A stretch of 64,000 nt of DNA from Clostridiaceae bacterium (GCA_012521615.1 JAAYMA010000073.1:1-64000), one strand, 5' to 3'. Numbered from the stretch's first letter, positions 9,792 through 19,878 are shown. Notes: generated by a model from the letters alone, not told the origin. A program made the numbers and translations.

Positions 9792-10770
9792 GAATATAAA
9801 AATATTGACCCAGACCTTCGGTCCTTCGGGCCGGGAAGGAAAAATATCAGATACCATCAGAGGTCTTATGGAAGGCCATGTCGATGAGATATTGAGCGAT
9901 GCCATGGGCAATCTTATCTGTGTCAAGAAGGGCAGCGGCAAAAAAATAATGCTGGCTGCACATATGGATGAAATTGGAGTAATTGTAACCTATATTGATG
10001 AAAAAGGATTTTTAAGATTTGGAAATATTGGCGGACTACCCCCGTTTATTATACTCGGTCAGCGTGTTAGGTTCGAAAGTGGTGTTACAGGGGTCATCTG
10101 GTACGAAGAGGATATTGACAATATCAAAAATGTCAACTTAGGGAAAATGTATATTGATATAGGCGCAGTTTCAAGAGAGGAAGCAGAGAAACTTGTCAGA
10201 GTGGGGGACATGGCTGTATTTACAGCAGATACAATCAAACAAGATGGAAAAATTATTTCAAAAGCTCTGGACGATCGTATAGGCTGTGCAATTCTGATTG
10301 AGCTGGCAAAGCAAAACCCTGATACCGACAATGAGATATATTATGTGTTCACTACTCAGGAAGAAGTGGGACTGCGCGGAGCCAGGACTGCAGCTTTTGG
10401 TATCCTGCCGGATATGGCTCTGGCAGTGGATGTGTGCGACACTGGAGATACACCCAGGTGTAAGCCCATGGCTGTAAAATTAGGTGAGGGGCCAGCTATA
10501 AAGATAAAGGACAGAAGTGTTATTGCCCATCCCCATATCAAGGACAGACTGATTGAACTTGCTGAAGGAAATGGTATTCCATATCAGCTTGAAATTATGA
10601 AGGATGGAGGAACTGATGCCGGGAGTATACATATCACGGCAGGTGGTATTCCATCAGGTGGTGTGTCGATTCCTACAAGATATATTCATGGTACTGCAGA
10701 AATGGTTGATATGAACGATGTTGAGAATTCCGTAAAATTATTAAAGAAGTTTGTAGAATCAAAGTTCTGA
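9784..10770 (+). CDS. M42 family metallopeptidase (copy 3)
   Basis: AAHMDEIG, ALDDRIG, QEEVG, AVDVCDTGD, IHGTAEM; ATG 9784 overlaps the copy 2 stop. Confidence 0.9.
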   Translation: MFENIKILTQTFGPSGREGKISDTIRGLMEGHVDEILSDAMGNLICVKKGSGKKIMLAAHMDEIGVIVTYIDEKGFLRFGNIGGLPPFIILGQRVRFESGVTGVIWYEEDIDNIKNVNLGKMYIDIGAVSREEAEKLVRVGDMAVFTADTIKQDGKIISKALDDRIGCAILIELAKQNPDTDNEIYYVFTTQEEVGLRGARTAAFGILPDMALAVDVCDTGDTPRCKPMAVKLGEGPAIKIKDRSVIAHPHIKDRLIELAEGNGIPYQLEIMKDGGTDAGSIHITAGGIPSGGVSIPTRYIHGTAEMVDMNDVENSVKLLKKFVESKF

Positions 10771-10797
10771 TATTCTTAATTCCAAAATTGTTTTCAA

Positions 10798-10829
10798 AAG
10801 CCCGGAGATTGAATTTCGGGCTTTTTTGC
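10798..10829 (+). terminator. Terminator of M42 operon
   Basis: aaaagcccg...cgggcttttttg hairpin plus T-run. Confidence 0.8.
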
Positions 10830-10911
10830 TGGGTAATTTCTTACATTTTGTTCAATAATAATTATTTACAAATATCAAATAATAAAAAATGAAAGGAGGT
10901 AAGAATCACAA

Positions 10912-11346
10912 ATGACTTTTTTTGACAAACTGTTGAATACGGGAGTTTCCAGAAAAAAAAACAGGGAAAAGAAAAATCCTGATTCGCATAAACAAGAATT
11001 TAAGGAAGAGTTTTCAGAAGCTTTAGCAACGAATGTATCTCCATTGGACATACAAACCTATACAAAAGCAGGGGTTTCTTTTGAGAAATTATCCGAGACC
11101 AGGGCAAAGATAAAATACTCAGGACAGCTTGCACAAAATGGTGCACAAAATATAAGGGCAGTATATGGATATGGTAGTAATCAGCAGTGGGAAAACATAT
11201 CTGAAGCTGAATTAATAAAAGAAGGCGCAGGGACATTTTCTGCCTTATTACCTCTCGAGGAGGGGAAAAACCTGAATATGATCTTTAAGGACAATTTTGA
11301 TAACCTGGATAATAATTCGGGAATGAACTATACTTTTGTTAATTAA
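10912..11346 (+). CDS. Small cytoplasmic protein with a CBM25/53-like carbohydrate-binding domain
   Basis: RBS ggaggt before ATG; AKIKYSGQLAQNGAQNIRAVYGYGSNQQWENI...LNMIFKDNFDNLDNNSGMNYTF resembles the starch-binding CBM25/53 fold; no signal peptide. Confidence 0.6.
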   Translation: MTFFDKLLNTGVSRKKNREKKNPDSHKQEFKEEFSEALATNVSPLDIQTYTKAGVSFEKLSETRAKIKYSGQLAQNGAQNIRAVYGYGSNQQWENISEAELIKEGAGTFSALLPLEEGKNLNMIFKDNFDNLDNNSGMNYTFVN

Positions 11347-11371
11347 TTTATGCCGAAATGATGTAGTAATG

Positions 11372-11400
11372 AATTATGGGGGCAATAAGCCCCCATAATT
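11372..11400. terminator. Bidirectional terminator
   Basis: Perfect 12-bp stem aattatgggggc/gcccccataatt with 5-nt loop between convergent genes. Confidence 0.85.
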
Positions 11401-11588
11401 TATAACTTACTTCCATCATTAACCCATTCACGTGCTTTCTCCACCGCATCATCTGAGGCGATAGGTATATTGGTTTCAGGTTCGGTTTCGTAGTTTTCTA
11501 TAGCTGCATAAGTTATATATCCATTGGTACCAATCAGATTATTTGATCTTATTTTGTAATTCATATTAGTTTTCTTTTTGTCTTTCAC
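11400..11588 (-). CDS. Small protein resembling the DUF3787 / spore-surface family
   Basis: Strong RBS GGAGGTGATC before GTG (complement of 11588-11586); VKDKKKTNMNYKIRSNNLIGTNGYITYAAIENYETEPETNIPIASDDAVEKAREWVNDGSKL resembles the 'AWANIE..P.S.V.IPSE..VE.AKEWVD' pattern of DUF3787. Confidence 0.5.
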   Translation of the reverse strand: MKDKKKTNMNYKIRSNNLIGTNGYITYAAIENYETEPETNIPIASDDAVEKAREWVNDGSKL

Positions 11589-11709
11589 AGAGATCACCTC
11601 CATGAATAGTTTTTCTTTGTAGTTACAGTCTATTCAAAAATGCTGCAAGTGTCATTAAATAGTTTAAATGCATAATATGAATAAGACTGATTAGATGTGG
11701 GGTGTAACT

Positions 11710-11868
11710 ATGGGAGATTGTTGTAAACCGGATTATGGATGTGGTGGTGGCATTTTCGGAGGAGAAAGTAATATATGGTGGATAATCCTCATTGTGATTC
11801 TTATTATTTGCCTGTGCCCGGGAATTTTTGGTGGCGGGAAATGTGATTTCCATGATCCGTGCTGCTAA
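11710..11868 (+). CDS. 52-aa Gly/Cys-rich small membrane protein, YjcZ-like sporulation protein candidate (missed by ORF track)
   Basis: ATG 11710 after tggggtg; MGDCCKPDYGCGGGIFGGESNIWWIILIVILIICLCPGIFGGGKCDFHDPCC, followed directly by a strong terminator. Confidence 0.7.
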   Translation: MGDCCKPDYGCGGGIFGGESNIWWIILIVILIICLCPGIFGGGKCDFHDPCC

Positions 11869-11889
11869 AGAGCAAAATTTGCATAATAA

Positions 11890-11920
11890 GGGGAGGGATG
11901 AAAATCCCTCCCCATTTTTG
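11890..11920 (+). terminator. Terminator after the 52-aa ORF
   Basis: ggggagggat-gaaa-atccctccccattttt perfect 10-bp stem. Confidence 0.85.
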
Positions 11921-11953
11921 TCAGCACCGGATATTAATTTTTGTTTTCAGTTA

Positions 11954-13051
11954 TCAATAAAATTTTACACAAACAGGAGTTGATATAGGATAATCAGATA
12001 ATTTTGTGAGTTTTCCTGATTTTTGATCTATTCTGAACACAACGATATTATCTGTGTCTTGATTGCAGATTAATGCATAATTTCCTGTAGGGTCAATTGC
12101 AAAGTTTCTCGGAGTTCTGCCACCACTTGGCTCAATGTCTACATATTCAAGGAATCCGGCCTTTTCATCAATTGAATAGATAACAATGCTGTCGTGGCCA
12201 CGGTTTGATCCATACAAGAATTTTCCGTCAGGTGTGATGTGAATATCAGCACAGGTGTTTTCTCCTTCAAAAGGAACAGTAACTGTAGGTACTTCTTGAA
12301 TCTTAGTCAGTGAACCATTTTCAGGATTGTATGAAAGGACAGATATTGTGCAGGATAGTTCATTAATTACGTAACAGAAATTCTCCCTGAATTCACAATG
12401 ACGTGGTCCGTCGCCAGGATTGGCTTTGTACCATGGAATTTCGTTGGGAATAAGCTTCCCGTTTATAAAATCTGTCTTATATATCATGATTTTGTCAGTT
12501 CCCAAATCAGGGACAAAGGCTCGTTTGTTGTCTTTGTCGAAGGAAAGGGAGTGGGCGTGGGGAGAAGACTGGCGAACAGTATCTATACTTGAACCTGTAT
12601 GCTGAATAAAATCCGAAGCTTCTCCCAATGAACCATCTTTTTCAATAGGAAAAACACAAACACTGCCACTCATAAAATTGGAAACAAAAACATGTGTATT
12701 TGCATCGTTAACTGTCACATGACAAGGGTCTGTTCCCCCGGTAGCTCTGGTATTGAGGTAAGTGAGATCAAAAGTTTCTGGATCAATTTTATATGAGCTG
12801 ACACTTCCGGATTCTTTACCTTCATATTCTTTTAATTCATTAACTGCATACAAAAAGTTTCCGGTTTTATCAATAGCGAGATAGGAAGGATTTACTGCTT
12901 CTTTTACCTCACCGCCATTTACTAATTCTCCTGTATCCAAATTAAACTTAAGACGATAAATACCCTTTCCTTTTCCATTCAGGATTTGACCTGTACCAAA
13001 CTTTATAGGTTGCGTGTATGTTCCGACATATATTAATAGGTCTTTGTGCAT
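11954..13051 (-). CDS. Lactonase family beta-propeller (6-phosphogluconolactonase-like, Pgl/YbhE type)
   Basis: DPCHVTV...GDGPRHCEF...GGRTPRNFAIDPTGNYALICNQDTDNIVVF motifs. Confidence 0.85.
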   Translation of the reverse strand: MHKDLLIYVGTYTQPIKFGTGQILNGKGKGIYRLKFNLDTGELVNGGEVKEAVNPSYLAIDKTGNFLYAVNELKEYEGKESGSVSSYKIDPETFDLTYLNTRATGGTDPCHVTVNDANTHVFVSNFMSGSVCVFPIEKDGSLGEASDFIQHTGSSIDTVRQSSPHAHSLSFDKDNKRAFVPDLGTDKIMIYKTDFINGKLIPNEIPWYKANPGDGPRHCEFRENFCYVINELSCTISVLSYNPENGSLTKIQEVPTVTVPFEGENTCADIHITPDGKFLYGSNRGHDSIVIYSIDEKAGFLEYVDIEPSGGRTPRNFAIDPTGNYALICNQDTDNIVVFRIDQKSGKLTKLSDYPISTPVCVKFY

Positions 13052-13095
13052 ATTGTATCCTCCATAGATGTAATAGTATTCAGGAATTATGCCTT

Positions 13096-14136
13096 TTACA
13101 TTACAAGCACTGTTCTTCCAAGTGATTTTCCTTCTTTAAGCTCTTCCAAAGCCAGGTTAATATCTTCTAAAGCATATGTTTTATAGATGTAAGGGTCTAT
13201 AATTCCTTTTTCTACAAGACGGATAGTTTCTACTAAATCCCGACGGTTGCTGCCTCTTATACCGATAATTTCTTTTTCTTTCATTGCAGTGCTTTGAAGT
13301 TCTGCCTGAAATGTGTCTTCTGAATAACCGACAATAATTACTTTGCCTCCGGGACGGCAGATATCAAGTCCTGTCTGGATGGAAGAACTGATACCAATGT
13401 TGTCAAAAACAGCATCACACATCTCACCAGAGGTTGCATCCTTAATGTATTCATACAAATCTTGCTTTGAAGTATTTATGATGTGATCAGCACCAAATTT
13501 TTTAGCAGTCTCTAATTTTTCATCGTTCCGGCTGGTACAGAAGACTTCAGCTCCGAAGTGTTTAGCAATTTGGATGCCCTGAAAACCAAGACCGCCTACT
13601 CCTAAGATACAGATTCTATCTGTTGCTCTTACCTGAGCTTGGTTTTTAATTGCATGATACATGCATGCAACTGCATCAGGGATTATTGCAGCTTTTTCAA
13701 ACGGGACCTTATCATTAAATTTTAACAGGTTTGTAGCTGGAGCAATCATATATTCCTGGTGTCCGCCGTCACGTTCAAAACCTAAACGCGTAAGATTCAC
13801 GCACAGATTTCCTCTTCCTGTTGTACAGAAACGGCATGTATTGCAAAGAATATCAATTGCTACTATGACCCGGTCTCCAATTTCAAAGCCTTCGACATCC
13901 TCTCCTATAGCCCAGACTTCACCGGCAGTTTCATGCCCGGGCACATAGGGGAGTTTAATTGTGGGCAAACGACCGTCCTGTATATGTAGGTCGGTACCAC
14001 AAAGTCCACTGGCTCTTACTTTAATCAGTACCTCGCCGCGCTTTGGGACTGGTATAGGAATTTCTTTTATAACAAGCTCTTTTTTGAACTCTTCCAATAC
14101 GGCAGCTTTCATTGTTTTCTTTTCCATAGATTGCAC
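13096..14136 (-). CDS. Zinc-dependent alcohol dehydrogenase family protein
   Basis: GHETAGEV, structural Cys cluster CNTCRFCTTGRGNLC, Rossmann ILGVGGLG. Confidence 0.88.
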   Translation of the reverse strand: MQSMEKKTMKAAVLEEFKKELVIKEIPIPVPKRGEVLIKVRASGLCGTDLHIQDGRLPTIKLPYVPGHETAGEVWAIGEDVEGFEIGDRVIVAIDILCNTCRFCTTGRGNLCVNLTRLGFERDGGHQEYMIAPATNLLKFNDKVPFEKAAIIPDAVACMYHAIKNQAQVRATDRICILGVGGLGFQGIQIAKHFGAEVFCTSRNDEKLETAKKFGADHIINTSKQDLYEYIKDATSGEMCDAVFDNIGISSSIQTGLDICRPGGKVIIVGYSEDTFQAELQSTAMKEKEIIGIRGSNRRDLVETIRLVEKGIIDPYIYKTYALEDINLALEELKEGKSLGRTVLVM

Positions 14137-14204
14137 CGCCTTCTCTTAGTTATTATCAGAAGATTTTCTGCAGAAGTTTTGTTATTTATAGCCGTAAAGT
14201 ACAC

Positions 14205-15209
14205 TTATTTCTTCTTAATGTATTTTTTTGTGTCTATTACAACGGCAATGAGGATTATAAGCCCTTTAATGAAATAGACCAAATATGGGTTTACCTGAAT
14301 ATAAACTAATCCATAGCTTATTACCTGGAAGAGCAGGACACCTGTAATAATACCTTTTATAGTACCAATACCGCCGCGCATGGAAACTCCACCGACAACG
14401 CAGGAAGCAATTGCATCCAGTTCATAACCTTGTCCAAGGGCATTGGTGGCACTTCCGGTACGTGCTACTTCAAGTGCACCGCCAAAACCATAAAGGAGAC
14501 CTGCAAGTACATAAATTGCCAGCATGTTTACTACAATATTTACTCCAGAAACAGTGGCTGCCTCTATATTGCCGCCTATGGCAAACATATTTTTTCCAAG
14601 TTTGGTCTTGTTCCAGATAAACCAGACTAATGCAACAATTATTACTGCGTAAAGTATTATGAATTGAAATCTGAAACCGAAAATTGTAATGCCGTTTTGG
14701 GCAAATCCTGTGAATCTTGCATCCAATACACCAATGGGTGCAGAGTCGCTAACTGCATCAAAGTAAACAGACATTAATCCATAAACCACAAGCTGCATTC
14801 CAAGGGAAGCAATAAATGGTGCAACTTTCAGCTTGGCTACCAGGTATCCGTGGATTAATGAAAAAAGTGCACAAATCAACATTGCTAAAATTATGGGTAA
14901 CCATATAGGAAGCTGTGGGAGATTAGGGAAGACTCTGGCGATATAATCAGGTGCCTGTAAGAGTGAAGCAGTTATCAGACCTGACAGACCTATAAGTCGT
15001 CCTGCAGAGAGGTCTGTACCTCCCAATACGATAGGACCTGCAATAGCACAGGCAAAGATCATCCTTGTTGCCGACTGGCTGAGAATGAAGCCGGCATTCT
15101 TTAGACTTAAAAACGAAGGATCAATAATTATAATTGTTACGAATAATAGTAGTAAAACTATGTAAATAGCGTTATTGGTTAATATGTCTTTTATGCTTTT
15201 GGATTTCAT
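14205..15209 (-). CDS. Sugar ABC transporter permease, MglC/RbsC family
   Basis: Hydrophobic; GGTDLSAGRLIGLSGLI and GKNMFAIGGNIEAATVSGVNI motifs typical of MglC. Confidence 0.85.
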   Translation of the reverse strand: MKSKSIKDILTNNAIYIVLLLLFVTIIIIDPSFLSLKNAGFILSQSATRMIFACAIAGPIVLGGTDLSAGRLIGLSGLITASLLQAPDYIARVFPNLPQLPIWLPIILAMLICALFSLIHGYLVAKLKVAPFIASLGMQLVVYGLMSVYFDAVSDSAPIGVLDARFTGFAQNGITIFGFRFQFIILYAVIIVALVWFIWNKTKLGKNMFAIGGNIEAATVSGVNIVVNMLAIYVLAGLLYGFGGALEVARTGSATNALGQGYELDAIASCVVGGVSMRGGIGTIKGIITGVLLFQVISYGLVYIQVNPYLVYFIKGLIILIAVVIDTKKYIKKK

Positions 15210-15227
15210 AGGCTAATTCATCCTTCC

Positions 15228-16754
15228 TTAAAGGTATTTTGAAGCAAGCCTGAGCAATTCTTCCTGAGTAGTAGTTTTTGCATCAACAATACCTGCTACG
15301 CGTCCGTTGCTCATTACCATAATTCGATCTGATATTCCGAGTAACTCCGGCATCTCAGAAGAGATAAATATAATTGCATTACCTTTTTCCGCACATTCTA
15401 TAATAAGTTCATATATGTCATATTTCGCCCCTACGTCGATACCTCTGGTAGGCTCATCAAGTAACATGATTGTAGGTTCGGTCAAAAGCCAGCGTCCCAT
15501 GATAACCTTTTGCTGATTCCCACCGGACAAATTTTGTATTTTAGTTTTACTGCCCGGGGTTTTTACACTGAGTGTATCAATAACCCATTTGGTGTCCTCA
15601 GCAATTTTTTTCTCATTGAGTATGCCGAATTTATTGGTATAATTATCAATATTGGCAATAATACTGTTGAATGTGATGTCTAAAGTAGGGAAGATGCCGG
15701 TTTCGCGGCGCTCTTCGGTCAGGAGAGCAAATCCGTTGGATATTGCTTCGCGGGGATTGTTGTTTTCAATTTGTTTTCCTTTTAGCTTGATAACCCCGCC
15801 TTTACGTTTCCGAAGCCCAAAGAGAGTCTCAATAGTTTCGGTTCTGCGTGATCCCATTAGACCTGCCACACCCAATATTTCACCTTTTCTTAATTCAAAA
15901 GATGCATCGACCACAGTCGGCATATACTCTCCGGCCAGATTTTCAACACGAAGAATAATTTCGTCTGAAGGTTTTGATTTTCTTGAGGGAAAACGATTGG
16001 TAAGTTCACGTCCAACAATGAGTGTGATTAGTTTATCAATATCAAGATCCTTGCTACTGCCTGTATAGACCCATTTGCCATCTCGCAGTACCGTTACTTC
16101 ATCAGATATTTCGAGAATCTCTTCAAGTTTGTGTGAAATATAAATTATACCGCATCCGTCATTACGGAGCCTGTCGATGATCCGGAACAGATGTTTTACC
16201 TCAACTTCAGTCAGTGAAGAAGTTGGTTCGTCAAATACAATGATTTTCGCATTTGATGATACGGCTTTGGCTATTTCAACCATTTGCCTCTGGGATACTG
16301 AAAGTGAACCGACTAAAGCGTTGGGGTCAATGTCTATTGATAAATCATCAAATATTTTTTTTGTGTCATTATACATTTTTTTTCTGTCTACCACGATCCC
16401 TTTCATAGGGAAACGTCCTAGCCAGATGTTTTCCATTACACTTCTTTCCTGTACCTGATTAAGCTCCTGATGTACCATGGAAACACCGTTGTCCAGTGCC
16501 TGCCTTGGATTTCGGAAGTGGATCTTTTCGTTATTGAAAATGATTTCACCTTCATCATGCTGATAAATACCGAATAAGCATTTCATCAACGTCGACTTTC
16601 CGGCACCATTTTCACCCATCAGGGCATGAACTGTATGAGGTCTCACTTTTAAATGGACATTATCCAGGGCTTTAACACCAGGAAAACTTTTGCTTATTCC
16701 ATTCATTTCTAATAAATAGGAATCAGGGTTTTGTACCTTAAGTTGTGTCATCAT
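15228..16754 (-). CDS. Sugar ABC transporter ATP-binding protein, MglA/RbsA family (two ATPase domains)
   Basis: [30 protein letters not shown]; second domain [15 protein letters not shown]. Confidence 0.92.
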   Translation of the reverse strand: MMTQLKVQNPDSYLLEMNGISKSFPGVKALDNVHLKVRPHTVHALMGENGAGKSTLMKCLFGIYQHDEGEIIFNNEKIHFRNPRQALDNGVSMVHQELNQVQERSVMENIWLGRFPMKGIVVDRKKMYNDTKKIFDDLSIDIDPNALVGSLSVSQRQMVEIAKAVSSNAKIIVFDEPTSSLTEVEVKHLFRIIDRLRNDGCGIIYISHKLEEILEISDEVTVLRDGKWVYTGSSKDLDIDKLITLIVGRELTNRFPSRKSKPSDEIILRVENLAGEYMPTVVDASFELRKGEILGVAGLMGSRRTETIETLFGLRKRKGGVIKLKGKQIENNNPREAISNGFALLTEERRETGIFPTLDITFNSIIANIDNYTNKFGILNEKKIAEDTKWVIDTLSVKTPGSKTKIQNLSGGNQQKVIMGRWLLTEPTIMLLDEPTRGIDVGAKYDIYELIIECAEKGNAIIFISSEMPELLGISDRIMVMSNGRVAGIVDAKTTTQEELLRLASKYL

Positions 16755-16836
16755 ATATCACCCTATTCAATTAACGCATAGGCTGCTTTGAACAACCTAT
16801 GCGCTATTATAATTGCTGGAAATTTTAGTTAGTTCA

Positions 16837-17946
16837 TTAATTTAAAGCTTTCTCGTACATTTCCTCTGCAATGTGGACATTATATACGCTTATCGGAATA
16901 TATGGCACTCTTATAGCTTTCATTTCGTCAGGTTTAATATCAATGCCTTTGTAAACGTCTTCACCTGTTGCAACGTTATAAGCCATGGTGAAGATACACA
17001 GACCTTCTGTATAAGCATCGGACAATACGGAGCCGATTATGGTACCATCTTTTATAGCGGGAAGTATTTCAGGAAGTGCATTTATACCTATAGCACCCAT
17101 TACTTTTGAAGAATCACCGCTGAAATATCCTTCGGCTCTGGCAGCTTCTATTGCACCCAGGAGCATGGCGTCATTGTTGGCGAGTATCATTTCGATTTGA
17201 TCGCCGAATTTGCCCATCCAGACGTCAGTAATGTCTTTTGCAGTTTGGGTTTTGAAATCGCCTGGCTGGACATCAAGAAGTTCAGCCTCGAATCCTTCAA
17301 CTGCGGCAAATGTATCCTGGACAGCCTGAGTTCTTGCTTCAGCATCAGGATGTCCTAAAGTACCTTTAAGAATAACATACTGAAGAACACCGTCACCGTT
17401 TTTGTCAAAAGAAGGGTCGTTACTAAATGCTTCTATGGCCATTTCCGCCTGCATTCTTCCGGAATCTTCAGGGGTTGTTCCAACATACCAGCATTTATCA
17501 TAGCTGTGCATGTCTTCAGCAGATGGGCATCTGTTGAAGAAAATGATGGGCACATCAGCAGCTTTTGCTTTTGCAATAATAGTTGATGCAGCCTTAGGAT
17601 CAACAGCATTTACACACAGAACGTCCACACCTTTACTTAAAAGGATATCAATCTGTTCAACCTGTTTTGCCTGATCGTTCTGAGCGTCTACCATCTGAAT
17701 TTCCGCTTTGTCACCTGCAACCGCCATTAGAGAGTTGCGGATATAGGTAACATAGTTGTTTGAGTAGTCGAAGATTGCTACTCCTATTACAGGTTTTTTG
17801 TTGTTCTTGGACTCTTCAGAAGATTGTTCTGAAGGTGCATTGGATGCTGATGGAGTTTCTGAGGAAGCAGGGGCATTGTTATTGCCGCATGCTGTAAGAG
17901 AAATCAGCATAACCAAGATTAAGAGAATTGATAAGATCCTTTTCAT
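16837..17946 (-). CDS. Sugar ABC transporter substrate-binding lipoprotein, MglB-like
   Basis: Lipobox LISLTACG; periplasmic binding protein fold KPVIGVAIFDYSNNYVT...DVLCVNAVDPKAAS...IEMILANNDAMLLGA. Confidence 0.9.
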   Translation of the reverse strand: MKRILSILLILVMLISLTACGNNNAPASSETPSASNAPSEQSSEESKNNKKPVIGVAIFDYSNNYVTYIRNSLMAVAGDKAEIQMVDAQNDQAKQVEQIDILLSKGVDVLCVNAVDPKAASTIIAKAKAADVPIIFFNRCPSAEDMHSYDKCWYVGTTPEDSGRMQAEMAIEAFSNDPSFDKNGDGVLQYVILKGTLGHPDAEARTQAVQDTFAAVEGFEAELLDVQPGDFKTQTAKDITDVWMGKFGDQIEMILANNDAMLLGAIEAARAEGYFSGDSSKVMGAIGINALPEILPAIKDGTIIGSVLSDAYTEGLCIFTMAYNVATGEDVYKGIDIKPDEMKAIRVPYIPISVYNVHIAEEMYEKALN

Positions 17947-18036
17947 GTTTTTCTCCTTTCGTTCCTCCTGTTATTTTCTTTAAAGCCATGAAAACTTTAA
18001 ATACAACATTAAATACTCCGGACTTTGAATTATGAA

Positions 18037-19125
18037 CTATTCTTTTCCGTTAGGGAAAATGACGACTTTTACAGCATTGCCTTTTCTGTTTACAAAGGTG
18101 TCAAGTGCTTCTGCAAAATCATCAAGTTCAAATTCATGTGTAATAAGAGGTTTTACATTGAGCTGACCTGTTGACATTAAATTAAGAACTTTTTGACTTA
18201 CGTTCGGATTTGCCCTTGAACCGAATATAGCTACTTCATTATGTGTTATATATTTGAACGGAAGTTCTTCCATAACATCGTCAGTAGCAACTCCAAGAAG
18301 AGAAACCTGGCCGCCTTTTCTAACCATTCTTACCGCCTGGTTAAATGTACCTTTGGCACCGGAGCACTCAAAGGCCTGGTCCACACCAAGATTATCAGTA
18401 ATTCTTCTGACTGCCTCAACAGGATCTTCCTTTGTAAAGTCCACACAGTAATCTGCACCAAATTTTTTTGCAGCTTCCAGTCTTGCTCCACGTCCAACAA
18501 CAATAACCTTGGCGGCTCCCATTGATTTGGCGAGCAACATGGCGCACAAGCCTATCGGACCGGGTCCAATGACAGCCACAGTACCTCCCGGAGTTATGCC
18601 GGATAACTCAAGTCCGTGCAATGCAACACCAGCAGTATCATTCATTGCCGCTTCCGCAAATGTTACATTTTCAGGCATGCGGGAAATGCTCTTGATAGAA
18701 TATTTCTGATATTGACAATATGCACCGTCGGTAATGAAACCATAATGCTCATGCCCTGTAGATTTGTCCCCATAATTCAGGCATATGGTATACCTGCCAT
18801 TTTTACAGTTATCACAGTATCCGCAGCCTTTATGAGCTTCGCCGGCTACACGGTCTCCTACTTTAAAATCATGCACATCTTCACCAACGGCCACAATTTC
18901 GCCTGACCATTCGTGTCCGGCAATAAAGGGATAGGATGGAGGCCACGAACCTGCCAGATCGCCCCTGATTATTTCAGGATCACTGCCACAAATTGCTACT
19001 GCACGGATTTTACAGAGAACCTCATGTTTACCCGGTTTAGGTACTTCCACTTCTCTTATTTCGAACTTGCCAGGTTCGGTTAAAACACATGCTTTTGCAA
19101 ACTTAGGTATGTCATATTTTTTCAT
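18037..19125 (-). CDS. Zinc-binding dehydrogenase (sorbitol/galactitol-phosphate dehydrogenase type)
   Basis: GHEWSGEIVAVG, CGYCDNCKNGRYTIC, AVIGPGPIGL. Confidence 0.85.
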   Translation of the reverse strand: MKKYDIPKFAKACVLTEPGKFEIREVEVPKPGKHEVLCKIRAVAICGSDPEIIRGDLAGSWPPSYPFIAGHEWSGEIVAVGEDVHDFKVGDRVAGEAHKGCGYCDNCKNGRYTICLNYGDKSTGHEHYGFITDGAYCQYQKYSIKSISRMPENVTFAEAAMNDTAGVALHGLELSGITPGGTVAVIGPGPIGLCAMLLAKSMGAAKVIVVGRGARLEAAKKFGADYCVDFTKEDPVEAVRRITDNLGVDQAFECSGAKGTFNQAVRMVRKGGQVSLLGVATDDVMEELPFKYITHNEVAIFGSRANPNVSQKVLNLMSTGQLNVKPLITHEFELDDFAEALDTFVNRKGNAVKVVIFPNGKE

Positions 19126-19150
19126 CGGAAACCCCCCTAATACACTTTTG

Positions 19151-19795
19151 TTATATTTTTTTCAAAGCATGAACTATGAACTCATTACGTTTTTTAATGA
19201 GACTGTTCATGTCTTTTTTTGACCAATCATAAAATCCTTTTCCTGATCTGTAACCTCGATGCCCTTCTTTGAGTAATTTTTCAAAGAGTAGTGAAGCATC
19301 TGTCCGGTTAGATATCTCAGGCAAAACTGTGTTTTGAACAGAACAACATAAATCAACACCGGCTGCATCCACATGCTCCAGAGGACCCCAGACCGGAAAA
19401 CGAAGAGCCATTCCCATCTTAATTGCTGTGTCAACATCTTCAGGTGAGGCAAGACCTATTTCTACAATATTAACTGCTTCTCTTATCACAGCCTGCAATA
19501 TGCGGTTGGCAAGTTGACCGGGAAGATCCTTTTTTACTATGACCGGAGCTTTTCCCCAGGATATGAGCATTTTTTTAACTTTTTCAGCAACAGCAGGGGA
19601 AGAATTGTCCCCAATTACTATTTCAACTAACGGTATTAGTGTCGCCGGGAGCCAGAAGTGTGCGGTAAGAGTACGTTCCGGATGTTTGGTTTTTGAACTG
19701 ATATCTGTTATTCTCAATCCTGAAGTGTTACTTAGAATTGGAACATCAAAGGAAGTATTTTTGAAGATATATGTGATTTTCTGCGATGATTCGCA
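19151..19795 (-). pseudogene. 5'-truncated 3-hydroxyacyl-CoA dehydrogenase remnant
   Basis: ORF from 19717 continues in frame upstream to 19795 as ITYIFKNTSFDVPILSNTSGLRITDISSKTKHPERTLTAHFW (cf. family SNTSxLxI / RPER..HF motifs), then an in-frame stop; whole N-terminal Rossmann domain absent. Confidence 0.75.
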
Positions 19796-19878
19796 TTAGT
19801 TTTGATTAATTTGATATTACTGTAAGTAATTGCATATAAAAGTGATATGAATAGCTAATCATATTTTTACAGTAAGCG

